The notes under the pieces are model-generated. The model ran no database searches, had not been told where the DNA came from, and worked only from the letters and a program-made list of their open reading frames with translations. Source: Skeletonema tropicum (taxonomy: Eukaryota; Bacillariophyta; Thalassiosirophyceae; Thalassiosirales; Thalassiosiraceae). Taken from it: a stretch of DNA of 28,661 nt. Numbering within the stretch: the first letter of the stretch is position 1; each line of letters starts with the position of its first letter. Both the position numbers and the translations under genes were made by a program. Location: NCBI GenBank assembly GCA_037178625.1, contig JAWZXG010000078.1, forward strand, positions 1-28,661, given 5' to 3'. Shown one piece after another: positions 19,908 to 28,661 of the stretch.

Positions 19908-22900
19908 CTATTCTTCTGTCTCATTTGGTACCATCCACCTGTAATTTGCGTTGTTTGTTGTTCTCTTAGCGCCGTCGACTGATGGTTCTCCGTAGATGTA
20001 AATTGTGTTGTAAGGATCGACGACAGTGTCACCTTTCTTGCCGCTCACGTTGAACACTCTCTTATATTCCTCTCCGTTTTTTCTGTGCAAAAAAGACGAT
20101 TGACTTGTTCATTTCCTTCACGATCTGCGTAATAGCTGTCTTCAAAGGTAAGCCAAACAAGTTCTTTGCCCACTTCTCAGCCATCTGTTGCTCCTTCGTA
20201 GTCAACCCAATACGTTTGTTCGTTTTGTGCTTTTTCTTCCTTCCTCTCCATTTCATGTTACTCCACGCGAGGTTGATGACGTCAAAGAATCCAGTTTGGT
20301 CGTACTGTTTTCCTACCTCATATCCTTCTACTGCTTCGAATGTTGTTTCGGTTCTTGCCACGACATCGTCACTTTCAATCATCTCATCTATATCAGCTTC
20401 TGCTTCTGGAAGTGTAGGGAACAATTCATCAATGATTGCTTTTGCAATGTTTGTCATTAATCCTTCTCCCAAGATATCTTTACCAACTTTATTCTGTGCT
20501 GCTTTCACGGCTCTAGCTCTCAATTCATCCTTGCTCTCTCGTCCGTGGAGTTCGTGCTGCGTCGTATTGCCTGACTGTTGCGACACGATCGTTTTACTGG
20601 CACAATCATTGGTGCGTTGCTTTTTCGAATTTGTCTCCTCTGTATCAGTTGTTGATCCATTTTTGTCTTTACTTTGATGCTTCTCCGACTTCCTCTTCTT
20701 ACTCTCCTTTCTTTTGCTTGGCTTTCCCTCCTTGGTAGCAGCAGGTTTTCGTTGGAAGTGTGTACGTACGGATGAGCTTGCCCTTAAGTTGCGCAGTCCC
20801 TCTGATCAAGTCGCCCAGCTGCGTTAGCGATAACAACGATCCTGTCATTTGAAAGTCACTCGGTGATTCGATTCTAGATGTGACCGTTTCATTCCCAATC
20901 TTTAGAACCTTCATCAACTGACTTGATGTTTTCACTGAGTCGCTTGTCGTTTTGAATCGCTTGTCTTTTCCGAAGAAGAGGTCTTGGAGCTTTCTCGGAT
21001 TGCCTCTCTCTTTCTCTGCGGATCGAACCACATTCCAACAAAAGATGTGGCAAATGAGCTCTACTAGTGTCATATCACCAGGAGCTGTTACGATGGTCAT
21101 CACATCTCTACCCTTAGTCGGTATCTTGCTTTGTCTTTTGGTTGAACTTGCACCTGTCTCATTCGTCACTCTGACCGCCTCAATGACGTTACTTGCCAAT
21201 TGCTCTTTATCGAGACGTGAAGTCTTGTCCTTGTCTTTTCTTTCTTACCAAGAATTCTCTGATAGCTTCACCGACCAAATCCTGGTTGTCTTCTCTCAAT
21301 AGGTCTTCACTAACTTGGATGTCTTCAGGGTAGAAGCAATGAGTTGCATGTACTCGTGTAATAGATTCATTGTCACCATGAAGTTTAGTGCCGCGATATT
21401 CACATCTCTCTCTGTGCCTTCATCTTCCTTCAGCGTCTTCAGGACAACTGCGATCTCTTTTGCTGCCATACTAATCAATCCGAAACTTTTCGCTTGATTT
21501 CAATGAATAGATACTTGTTAGTCAAGGTACAACGAGCACAAGTTTACGAATGAAATGATACCAAAGCTTGTTCTTACCAATACTCAATCTCAAATCATTC
21601 GCCATATCTTTGGTTTGCGACATGATGCTGAAGGCATTAAAGTTTGATCAAGCAAGGCATCTGCGTTGAACAGTTTGGCAGACTCGACTGTGTAGACCAA
21701 CGCTGCAGTACTTGTCGCCATGATCCCTTCAACTGACCTGTCCCATAGTTTAGGCGTGTCATTGTATTTTCCATCAGTATCATCCTTGGGTATCACAATC
21801 GTGTTCACTCCTGATCTTGGCATAATAATTCCGCCTGCCAACATTGCGCTTATCTGCTTTGAGGTAAATAGCTGCATTCCATCAGTTTCAAGCAATGACT
21901 GTACCGCTACCGCGAGTGGGAAAAATCTGGCCATGCTGTGCTCAACAGTCATCGGGTAGTTCCCTGTAGAACCGAAGTTGTCCATATTACACTTGACAGG
22001 CAATTTGAGTACATCATTTGGTCCTCCACCATCAACTCTGAGCTGCACTTCGTTTTGGCACGTCTCGTATTCACGCATTGGATTCTCGTAGTATTGAGTG
22101 AGCGGCTCTTCGGTGAAACTTGGGTCATCTTCAAACTCTTCAAGTGTCCTTGCCGTTCGCGCTCTCAGCCCCTTTATGGTCAAAACTTTACCTTTGCTGA
22201 CTATCTTACCGTTAGTACCAACTTCCTTCTCAGTCCAATCCTCATGGTCTCTTCTCACAGAATTATGCTTAGTTAAGCCTCTGTATATATTTAGTACTGT
22301 TGATCCAAGCTTCCTTTTGCTCACGTTCTTGCTTTTCTCGGCTAGAAGAGTTTCCGCGAGGTGAGGCGCGGGGAAAGATTCGGTAGCAGTCCTTGATGCT
22401 ACTGTAATGTGAGCGTCGAAGGGGTGGCTCAATATTGCATCACTGTCCGATTTTTTCAATTTCTCAAGAGCATTCTCCATGGCGTCATGTTCGTTATCTT
22501 CAATTCCTACGAATGAATTGGTCAAGAACGTCGGATCTCCGGATTGCTTGGCTTGAAGAAGTAGCCTGACTCTCTCTTCACTTTGCATCGCAGCAGAGCT
22601 GCCAATAATGCTATCAAGCGGTGGTTGCCTTCAACAGCTGTGACATAGAATTTCAATGAAGCAGTGAAGGAAGTGTAGAAATGACCAAATCCCTCGATAC
22701 CATCTTGGACTGCCACATTGACTTCATTTTGACTTTCATCTAGCCAATGGTGCTTTCTTGCAGTGCTCAAAAGCTTTCGTTGACCTTCGACTGTTGTCAC
22801 ATTAGCAGTTAATGCCTCTGATATTTCTCTTTTCGTTTTCATCTGTGCCACTACCATCATCTCCGTTGAGTACGTCGATTAAGTGTGATAGCTCTGGAAC

Positions 22901-23854
22901 ATACGTGAATGGCAATCCGTAAGCCACACTAGTCCTCGCTTCTTCACTGGATGCAATCAATGACATATGAGTTGCATTGACTGGTTCTGTCTTCTCCTGT
23001 TATTAATGTGGAGTAGCATCAATTAAGTGTTAGTTGTGAGTTCAGCAACGGATCTATAAATCAATATTCGTATAATCGCACAGTGAGCAATTATACAAAT
23101 CAAGTAGCATGATGTAGTTTGGCTGCAGCAATCGATCGACGAATCAATATTACCAAAATTGTACAGTGATCAAATTTACAAATTCGTTCTGTGCAACATC
23201 GCAATCGATCAACGAATCAACATTCCCAAATTTGTACAGTGATCAATTTTACAAAATGGTTCGTTGCGCAGATTCAACAAAAGTAAACTCACGCAATCTT
23301 CCGCGGAATCATCCTCCGCTGCTTTCTTGCTGAAGTGTAAGTGTATCTGACTGTCGTTCATTTCTTGTTGTCGCCGGATTTACCCGTAGCCACCAGTTTC
23401 AATAGCCCGAGTATCTTCTCTTGCTGTGGTACCGCTTGATTTACATCTCTCCGCTACCAATTTGCCTTCTTTATCCAAATGGGTGAAGCAAACGAAAACC
23501 GTAGCACTAATTTTTGTTGGCAGGCCCGTATTTGTGCCTTTGATGTAATGCTCAGGTCGATCTTCCTCGACTTGCTGCGTAGTCGTTTCTGTACCTGCTG
23601 TTGGTTTTGTCAGGGGTGATAACGTTGTTGGTGGTTGGTCTGGTGACAGCCTCGGCAGTATGATCGGTAGGTGTGTTATTCTTTCCGGGGGTGTTCATCT
23701 GGTTGTCCGGCGGACTCGTTGTCTCCTTTAACGTGCTTTTTGCGTCCACAGCTTCAGCTGCAGATTCAACCGCAGATTCAGTTGCATCTGTAGCTTCAGG
23801 TGAGTTCATGGTGTCGTCGTTATCGTGTTCAGTTGGATGTTGTTTGTCGGTCAT
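19908..23854 (-). CDS. very large orphan protein, three exons (about 1,190 codons)
   Basis: This is the largest gene in the unit and I recognise no family. Exon 1 begins MTDKQHPTEHDNDDTMNS with about 100 residues of acidic, Ala/Thr-rich, probably disordered sequence, then ISATVFVCFTHLDKEGKLV. Exon 2 is the best-preserved part (an uninterrupted 332 codons at 21590-22588), with LKLPVKCNMDNFG, MARFFPLAVAVQSLLETDG and a glycine-rich GGIIMPRSGVNTIVIPKDD. Exon 3 has helical sequence, a Lys/Arg/Ser-rich segment (KPSKRKESKKRKSEK, a possible nuclear localisation signal), then SMKWRGRKKK-type basic sequence and a C-terminus ending NYRWMVPNETEE. Frame changes near 23590, 21305, 20745 and 20085 occur in both arms. 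The first half of exon 1 needs the five-A run at 23511. A structural or DNA-binding role is possible but unsupported. Confidence 0.6.
21491..21575 (-). other. intron 2 of the large orphan gene
   Basis: 84 bp in the left arm (7087-7170), donor G|GTAAGA and acceptor AAATCAAG. Splicing joins LRLSI to AKSFGLISMAAKEIAVVLK in one frame (phase 1). Confidence 0.7.
22993..23290 (-). other. intron 1 of the large orphan gene, with three palindromes
   Basis: About 296 bp (left arm 5373-5668), donor TGC|GTGAGT and acceptor AATAACAG|GAG, phase 0. Splicing joins AEDC to EKTEPVNATHMSL. The intron holds three palindromes and a partial tandem duplication. Confidence 0.75.
23070..23252. repeat. cluster of three palindromes inside intron 1
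   Basis: The members lie at 23070-23096 (GTATAATCGCACA / GAGCAATTATAC), about 23151-23180 and 23225-23252 (TTTGTACA / TGATCAATTTTAC). The last two sit in a repeated unit of roughly 70 bp that also carries ATCGATCGACGAATCAATAT and its variant. Confidence 0.8.
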
Positions 23855-24719
23855 GATTTGGTGGAGCGCTGTTGCGTTTTATGCGAGATCTGTGCGGCGG
23901 ATTCGTTGGGTGCGGTGCTTTGCTCTGAATTACTTCCGGAACTTAAACTTGAAGTGTTGGGATTTTCCCCCCTCCTATCCCCGCTGAAATGCCCATTTTG
24001 ATTGTCATTTAGATGCTATATCTTATGATTTAGATCTAAAAATCGCTTGATTTGTGCTAGAAAGGACTTTCCAGGCTAATTAAGTCAGATTGTCGATGAG
24101 CTTCTTCGTTCTTTCCGGTGTGCATCCCCGTCACCATCTATTTTCTTCATTTTTTCTCTGAGTGACGTGGTAAACTTCGTTACTTAAGGAATTAGTACAC
24201 TTGATTCCAATCGTCTTACGTCACAAAGTACCAGAAGTCAGGTGTTGGCAAAATCCAATGAACAAAAAAGTATTTAAGTTCATGCAGCAAGTACTCAGGT
24301 CGACATTGGCTCAATTACATTATCTGCCGAGTCGTCTATTGATGCAAGTCTAAATAGACGCCGACGTTGGTTGCCGACGTGTTTGCATTTGAATAACTGC
24401 CGATCTTTGGCCACGTACTGATCAATACGTCAGTTCTTAACTCCACGTCGACGTCTTGTGTTGAGCTGAATCTTTTTGTCGACGTGTTGTCGATGTGTTG
24501 AACCACAAGATCTTGTGTTGCCGACGTAGCTTACGAAGGAACTCGTTTACTTCATGACGTGGTTGGTTATTGATTGCATTGTTCTCTGCTGATTATTGCG
24601 CTGGTGCGTTGGCGGCGGTTATGTAGGCAGTTTGTACGTTGTCGAGCCGTTCAACAGCTCTCATAAATTATGCATTGCATCATTTACATCATCACATTTC
24701 TACATTGTCCGAATAAATA
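23855..24719. promoter_or_regulatory. 865-bp bidirectional promoter with repeated ACGTCG motifs
   Basis: The region separates the divergent starts of the large minus-strand gene and the 24720 gene. From about 24355 to 24535 it carries repeated ACGT-core sites: GCCGACGTTGGTTGCCGACG, CCACGTCGACGTC, GTCGACGTG and GTTGCCGACGTAG, and a palindrome ACAAGATCTTGT. The density suggests binding sites for an ACGT-core (bZIP-like) factor, which is an inference. The rest (23990-24300) shows no feature. Confidence 0.55.
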
Positions 24720-25499
24720 ATGAAGTTTGGCAACACAAATCCAGTTATATCCACCGTTGGTAGTAATGGTAAGGGCTTCCGTGCCGTGCGGAATCGGAGC
24801 AATGTCGATGCACGTCTTACTTCGTCAGGGGTCAAGACTGCCGCTAAACCGTCGGCTCCTGTCATTGCATTGAGCGTAACAGACATCAATTGGCGTTTGG
24901 TGCGTACCGACGATCGTATCTTCTCGCTGCTAGCGTCTGTTGCATTAGGCGATGGGTTTGACGTTGCCAAGTTGGAGAAGGAACAACTGCTCTTTTCTGC
25001 TCTTTCCGTCTTTGAAGTCGGGTCAATCAAGTACATCCTGAATGAACTGTCTGAACATTACCCGAATGTCCCAGTTGGTAAGACTGATTCTACTGACAAA
25101 GATGATCTGGTGTCTGCAGCGGTCAACTTCTTAATGTTTGCCGCTATTGCTCAGAAAGGAGGTACAAGCCAAGCGCCGTACACTTCAAATTGTGAGCATT
25201 TTTGGTAAGAGAGAAGGTTAACCTTCGTGTGGTTCAATGATTTTGGTATTTTTGTTCATTGTACCGTTTTACAAATTCTGTCTTTCCTTTTTACTTACAA
25301 GTTTTTTTTTCAACCTTCAACTTCACACCAGTGATGAGAACGGGAAACTTGTACTTGAAGACAAAAACTCATTCGGGCTCCCGTGATCAACCTGTTCAAG
25401 ATGATGATGAACCGGATTTGTCCGAGAAAGGTGCTGTCACGAAAAGTCTAAACCGGTACCTGTCCGAGAGAAGGCCTCTCCTGATTCAAACTCATGTGA
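24720..25499 (+). CDS. orphan two-exon protein, acidic C-terminus
   Basis: I do not recognise this protein. Exon 1 (24720-25204) begins MKFGNTNPVISTVG with a basic, glycine- and serine-containing N-terminus, then ALSVTDINWRLVRTDDRIFS, a helical middle (LLFSALSVFEVGSIKYILNEL) and VSAAVNFLMFAAIAQKGG. After the intron (25205-25331) exon 2 adds DENGKLVLEDK and about 45 residues rich in D, E, K, S and P. The total is about 215 residues. Exon 1 is identical in both arms. Exon 2 and its flank are duplicated as copy A. The C-terminal codons here (CAAACTCATG) differ from the left arm (CAACTATCATG). Confidence 0.65.
25205..25331 (+). other. intron of the 24720 gene
   Basis: 127 bp, donor G|GTAAGAG, acceptor ACACCAG|T after a T-rich tract. 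Splicing joins CEHF to CDENGKLVLE in frame. Without splicing the protein ends two codons later. The intron is part of the direct repeat. Confidence 0.8.
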
Positions 25500-25560
25500 G
25501 TTTATTTTGTGTGCATGTGCACTGCCGCACTAAGTATCGCTTGCTTATTGAATCATTTTA

Positions 25561-25587
25561 GTATAATCGATCACTGAACAATTTTAC
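25561..25587. repeat. 27-bp palindrome in copy B
   Basis: GTATAATCGATCA and TGAACAATTTTAC, about 60 bp past the stop of the 24720 gene and 40 bp before the start of the 25625 gene. Confidence 0.8.
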
Positions 25588-25624
25588 CTAATAAATAAAT
25601 GCAACTGCCTTCTACATAGCGAGA

Positions 25625-26389
25625 ATGAGTGGGTTGATTACACCCATTCAGATCTCTCGGATGGATGGAAAAGGAAGAGTATCAAGCGTAAGGGCGGCAA
25701 ATCCCGCGGAACTATTACCACCATTACTCTCCCCTGACAACAAAGTTTTCAAGAGTTTGACGCGAGCGAAGGCACATTCCTCTCCATCGAACGTCACTGA
25801 GACTGCTCCTCCCTCGTCTAAGTCGAATGGCAATCCTAATGACTTCGTTGATACTGTTGATTTGATTGCAAGAGGTGATATTGCTGATAGTGTACAACGA
25901 CTCAGGAAACTCGTTGTAAATGAGTATCAAGAAACTTTTTCTGTTACGGACGATGTTGACAATTTGGCAATGTCGAAATTAGCAAAGAAGATGCGATTGA
26001 AACAAATCATTACAGCTGGTGCGGATCATGTTCAGAGGCCGACCGGTGACAAGTTGGTACCGAGGAACACTTTTAGTATCCTCCACGCACTCGCTTGTGT
26101 AGTTGATAACGTGGCTCTCAACACAGAGGAGAAACTGCTGCCGTTCGTCGCTGATGTCATGTATATGGCTGCGAATGAACCCTTCTATCCTCGTATCAAA
26201 AGAGTGATGGACGAATTCATTTATGAATGCGAATACTCATACAACAAAGTACATCGCTCGATTGACTGGTATTTCACATTGCTCGATGTATTGAGCACAA
26301 TCATGTGTCTTGAAATTTGTGTGCTGCTGCCACCTGATGGATGCCATGGAGAAAGCGGTGAAACGAGGATTGTTTCCTTCGCTCCAGGC
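25625..26389 (+). CDS. orphan protein fused at its 3' end to Rep sequence
   Basis: ATG 25625 opens MSGLITPIQISRMDGKGR, then about 60 residues of Ser/Pro/Ala-rich sequence. A helical domain follows: DFVDTVDLIARGDIADSVQR, SKLAKKMRLKQIITAGAD, FSILHALACVVDNVAL and FVADVMYMAANEPFYPRI. No family is recognised. The frame stays open past the helical part into Cys-containing sequence (CVLLPPDGCHGES), and near 26390 it meets sequence resembling Helitron Rep. The true C-terminus is therefore unclear: either a genuine fusion or a junction that cut this gene. This arm lacks one A at 26395 (CTAAGTG against CTAAAGTG in the left arm), which throws its longer frame off into a hydrophobic shadow. Confidence 0.6.
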
Positions 26390-28661
26390 GGGCTAAGTGC
26401 CCAAGAAAAGTCTATTTCAGGCTACTCATTGACCGCACTATTACTGATTGTCGCCTCGGTGATGGTGGTGACAATGTTGCTGGTGTGTCCGTTTATATCG
26501 AGAGGGATTTGGATTTGACCACTTCCGATGATGATGGTCTTGCAAACCTGGAGGGCAAACATAGATATCCAGCTACTGGTTTATAGGTCACATCCAGACA
26601 AACCCGATGTCAGCGAGATTGAGAACGTTTGCAATATATGTCGTAGCATACGCCAGCAAGAAGAACACACGTCCAAGAAGGAGAAAGAAGCAGTGCAGAA
26701 CATTGTGCAAAGGTAAGTGTGCTCTGAAGATGAAAGTTGTCTCTCACACTGAATTCAGTGCAGTTGTGTATTCCGCCATCTTCTTTGGTAAAACTGTGCG
26801 GTGCACAATTTTGCAAATTGAAACAAAATCTTACGCTGGGTAACCTCACTGTATTCCGCCATCGACTTTGGTAAAACTGTGCAGTGCACAATTTTGCAAA
26901 TTGAAACAATCGAACACTGTTAACCCCACTGCTAACACAACCTACCGCCACTATTAATTCTCACCTCCCAGCAAAAGCTCCGAGGATATAAGTGGTGTCC
27001 AAACATTGGTGAAAATGTCACTGAACTGGATGACAAGCAAAAGGCTCATCAGCATACAAGAGGCGGTGCACGAGATTGATAGCTGAGTTTAACACTCTGT
27101 TCAGATGTGATCACTTACGTGTCGGTTCAGAATTGTCTGAAGCTACGAAAATCATCCGACCCTAAGCCAAACGACTTGGTCTATAGCTATGCAAGCAGGG
27201 AGGAAAAGTACAGCAAACTGACCTTGGATCAGTACTTTTACAAGGAGTGGTGTAGGAAAAAGTTCATGATAGACCCTGACAGCAATAGACGCATGAACAA
27301 GATACTCATCGCCAAAGGACTCAATTGCAGACACGTTACCCGGTGGACTACGATTATGCAAGAGGAATGTTGTTACTTCACAAGCCATGGAGCTTCGACA
27401 AACCACTTAATTTACGCGACAGACAGAGAACAATCAATACATTCAAGTTGATGCTGCAGAAAAGACAGGTCCCTACAAGTGTTTGGACCGAATACCAGAG
27501 AGCTGTTAGATACGCGCAAGAAAAAAAGGATCGAATGTGTGGCAAGAAAAGGGACAATTCAAGCAGATGTCAACATTGACGAGCTCGACGATGACGAGGT
27601 AGATCAACACCTGAATCATTTGCACTCGACCCAACTCTCTGATAGGAAAGTGGATGAGTTACTTTTGGGGGGCAAGAAAATCGACGTAGGATTGAATCAC
27701 GATTGGTCGAAGAGCTCGTTTGATGGAGAAAGAGACGTAACAATACCAGGGGAGGAGTACACAGTCAAACTCAGAGAGCAACGTGCCAGAGCCATGATGG
27801 ACGATCATTCAGGCGCAACAATACCCACGAAATCTGACGGATCAAGTTACAACATCGAGGAACTGTCCGAGGAACAGGCGATGATCGTACTCGCCACTGT
27901 CGATACTGTGGTGAAATTCCTTGATAATGACGAGGATTACAAGCCGCTACGAGCAACAATTACAGGAATGGGTGGGTGCGGGAAATCGCTGGTAATTAAC
28001 ACCATCATTTCCATCATCAGGAAGCTGACCGATTCGAACAAGACAGTCCAGGTTGCTGCTCCTTCAGGCAGCCGCAGCGTACAACGTCAAAGGGTGCACG
28101 CTGCACTCACTTCTGGGAATTAACGTACAGGTACCTTACAAATCATTGGACGCAAAAAGAAGAGAAGAAATGTGCAATAAACTGAAAGAGCTGCTCGTAC
28201 TGATGGTCGATGAAAGAAGCATGTTGGGCTCACACGTAACATTCGGTGCAGAGGAGCATGTGAGAGATTGCGCATTTAATGGGCACAATAAACGGGAGAG
28301 GTGGGGCGGGTCCCGGTTGTGTTGTTCTTCGGTGACGACTACCAGCTGCCACCGTCCAACAAGGGGGGAGCAATAAACGGCTACCACGAATACCACAACA
28401 ACGATAGGCCAAAAACAATGACAGGAAAGAGTAAAAACAATCAAATATGCGATTACGAGGGTAGCAAAATCTTGACTGAGATGATGACGGATGTGGTCTT
28501 CATGTTGACGAAGAATTTTAGAGCAAAAGACAAGGAGGATAGCGATCTCATGAACAGGATGAGAGTGGGGAACCAGACTGATGAGGATGCAAAGCGCCTG
28601 ATCAAACTACACATAGACGAACTCGGAAAATATCATCCAAACTGAGGGAAGAGGTAGAAAT
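26390..28661 (+). CDS. Helitron-type Rep fragment plus PIF1-like helicase N-terminal half (partial)
   Basis: The reading runs CPRKVYFRLLIDRT, IERDLDL, a frame break near 26518, then MMMVLQTWRANIDIQLLVYR and the tyrosine motif KYVVAYASKKN (YxxxYxxK), as in the Y2 region of Helitron Rep nucleases. After the intron (26713-26971) come LVKMSLNWMTSKRLISIQEA, the family's DYARGMLLLHKPW block (about 27345-27390) and then the helicase: Walker A GMGGCGKS (27965-27988), Walker B MVDE (to 28214), motif III GDDYQLPP (28331-28354) and motif IV TKNFRA (about 28510). It is cut by the window end just after LREEVE. The HUH histidines of Rep are not found. Further frame breaks lie near 27085, 27326, 27530, 28062 and 28308. 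The left arm repairs the first two. Confidence 0.8.
26713..26971 (+). other. intron in the Rep-helicase gene with two palindromes
   Basis: 259 bp, donor AAG|GTAAGTG and acceptor CACCTCCCAG|C. Phase 2 joining gives VQ-SKSSEDISGVQTLVKMS. It holds two tandem copies (period 83 bp) of ATTCCGCCATC..TTTGG plus a palindrome. Confidence 0.8.
26770..26909 (+). repeat. 83-bp tandem duplication, each copy with a palindrome
   Basis: Copies at about 26770-26826 and 26853-26909. The palindromes are at 26787-26814 and 26870-26897: GGTAAAACTGTGC, a short centre, then GCACAATTTTGC. Each is followed by AAATTGAAACAA. Confidence 0.85.

Larger units (their letters stand above)
25196..25610 (+). repeat. direct-repeat copy B (right arm)
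   Basis: The resident copy of the 415-bp repeat, continuous with its exon 1 upstream and with the 25625 gene downstream. It is therefore probably the source of copy A. It ends CAACTGCCT|TCTACATAG. Confidence 0.93.
1..28661. repeat. window-length inverted repeat (fold-back dimer of a 14.3 kb unit)
   Basis: The first bases match the reverse complement of the last bases, and every gene in one arm recurs in the other at about 28662 minus its coordinate, on the opposite strand. Arm differences seen by eye are nearly all one-base indels, for example AAAA against AAAAA near 5155/23511, GGG against GGGG near 10327/18336 and GG against G near 1582/27084. That pattern fits read noise on one template better than evolutionary divergence. 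The window holds two full arms and nothing outside them. Confidence 0.97.

Noticed and set aside
20105..20677. 190-codon plus-strand ORF with hydrophobic, Ser-rich sequence
   Set aside because: It lies antisense to the large minus-strand gene. Its composition is that of a reverse-frame shadow of Lys/Glu-rich coding sequence.
20952..21302. 116-codon plus-strand ORF
   Set aside because: Antisense to exon 3 of the large orphan gene, with no independent support.
25332..25561. Alternative frame of the direct-repeat exon encoding MYRFTNSVFPFYLQ
   Set aside because: It reads through the T-rich intron. The frame joined by splicing gives a better protein.
24720..26389. Paralogy between the MKFGN and MSGLI orphan proteins
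   Set aside because: Both have a basic or Ser-rich start followed by a helical domain, but I could not align them convincingly by eye.
26400..26518. Hydrophobic, membrane-like stretch (ALLLIVASVMVVTMLLVC)
   Set aside because: It arises from a missing A at 26395 in this arm. The left arm keeps the Rep frame instead, so I do not call a membrane segment.
1..28661. CRISPR array, rRNA or tRNA genes
   Set aside because: No regularly spaced short repeats with unique spacers and no recognisable rRNA or tRNA sequence were seen. The palindromes are irregularly spaced.

Overview
The whole window is one inverted repeat. Bases 1-14330 are the reverse complement of 14331-28661, and the two arms meet with no spacer at 14330/14331. 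The arms differ almost only by scattered single-base insertions and deletions, mostly in runs of one base. The real information content is therefore one unit of about 14.3 kb read twice, on opposite strands. The right arm (14331-28661) is annotated in full; left-arm entries give the mirrored coordinates and say where that arm has the better reading frame.

The DNA looks eukaryotic. Several genes are interrupted by short GT..AG introns (about 84-300 bp) whose removal restores a reading frame. Intergenic spaces are long and gene orientation is mixed. The one recognisable protein is a Helitron-type Rep/PIF1-like helicase, of a kind I associate with protist and invertebrate mobile elements. A protist host is my best guess; nothing here fixes the species.

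Right arm, from the centre outward: (1) direct-repeat copy A, carrying only the intron and last exon of an orphan gene; (2) the C-terminal half of the PIF1-like helicase (motifs V and VI), with one intron; (3) a two-exon orphan gene at 16340-17576; (4) hairpin-bearing tandem repeats; (5) a small minus-strand orphan gene (18186-18578) divergent from a plus-strand orphan gene (18823-19653); (6) a very large minus-strand orphan gene (19908-23854, three exons, roughly 1,190 codons); (7) a long bidirectional promoter region rich in ACGTCG motifs; (8) a two-exon plus-strand orphan gene whose 3' part is direct-repeat copy B; (9) an orphan gene that runs into the Rep fragment and N-terminal half of the PIF1-like helicase, which is cut by the window end.

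The two helicase halves lie at opposite ends of the unit in the same orientation. They would form one gene if the unit were circular or tandem. A family of about 27-bp imperfect palindromes recurs between genes and in introns, roughly a dozen times per arm. The most interesting reading is a Helitron-like or replicon-like mobile unit carrying a block of orphan, intron-containing genes, seen as a fold-back molecule. Whether the fold-back is biological (hairpin end or inverted dimer) or an amplification, sequencing or assembly artefact cannot be decided from sequence alone.
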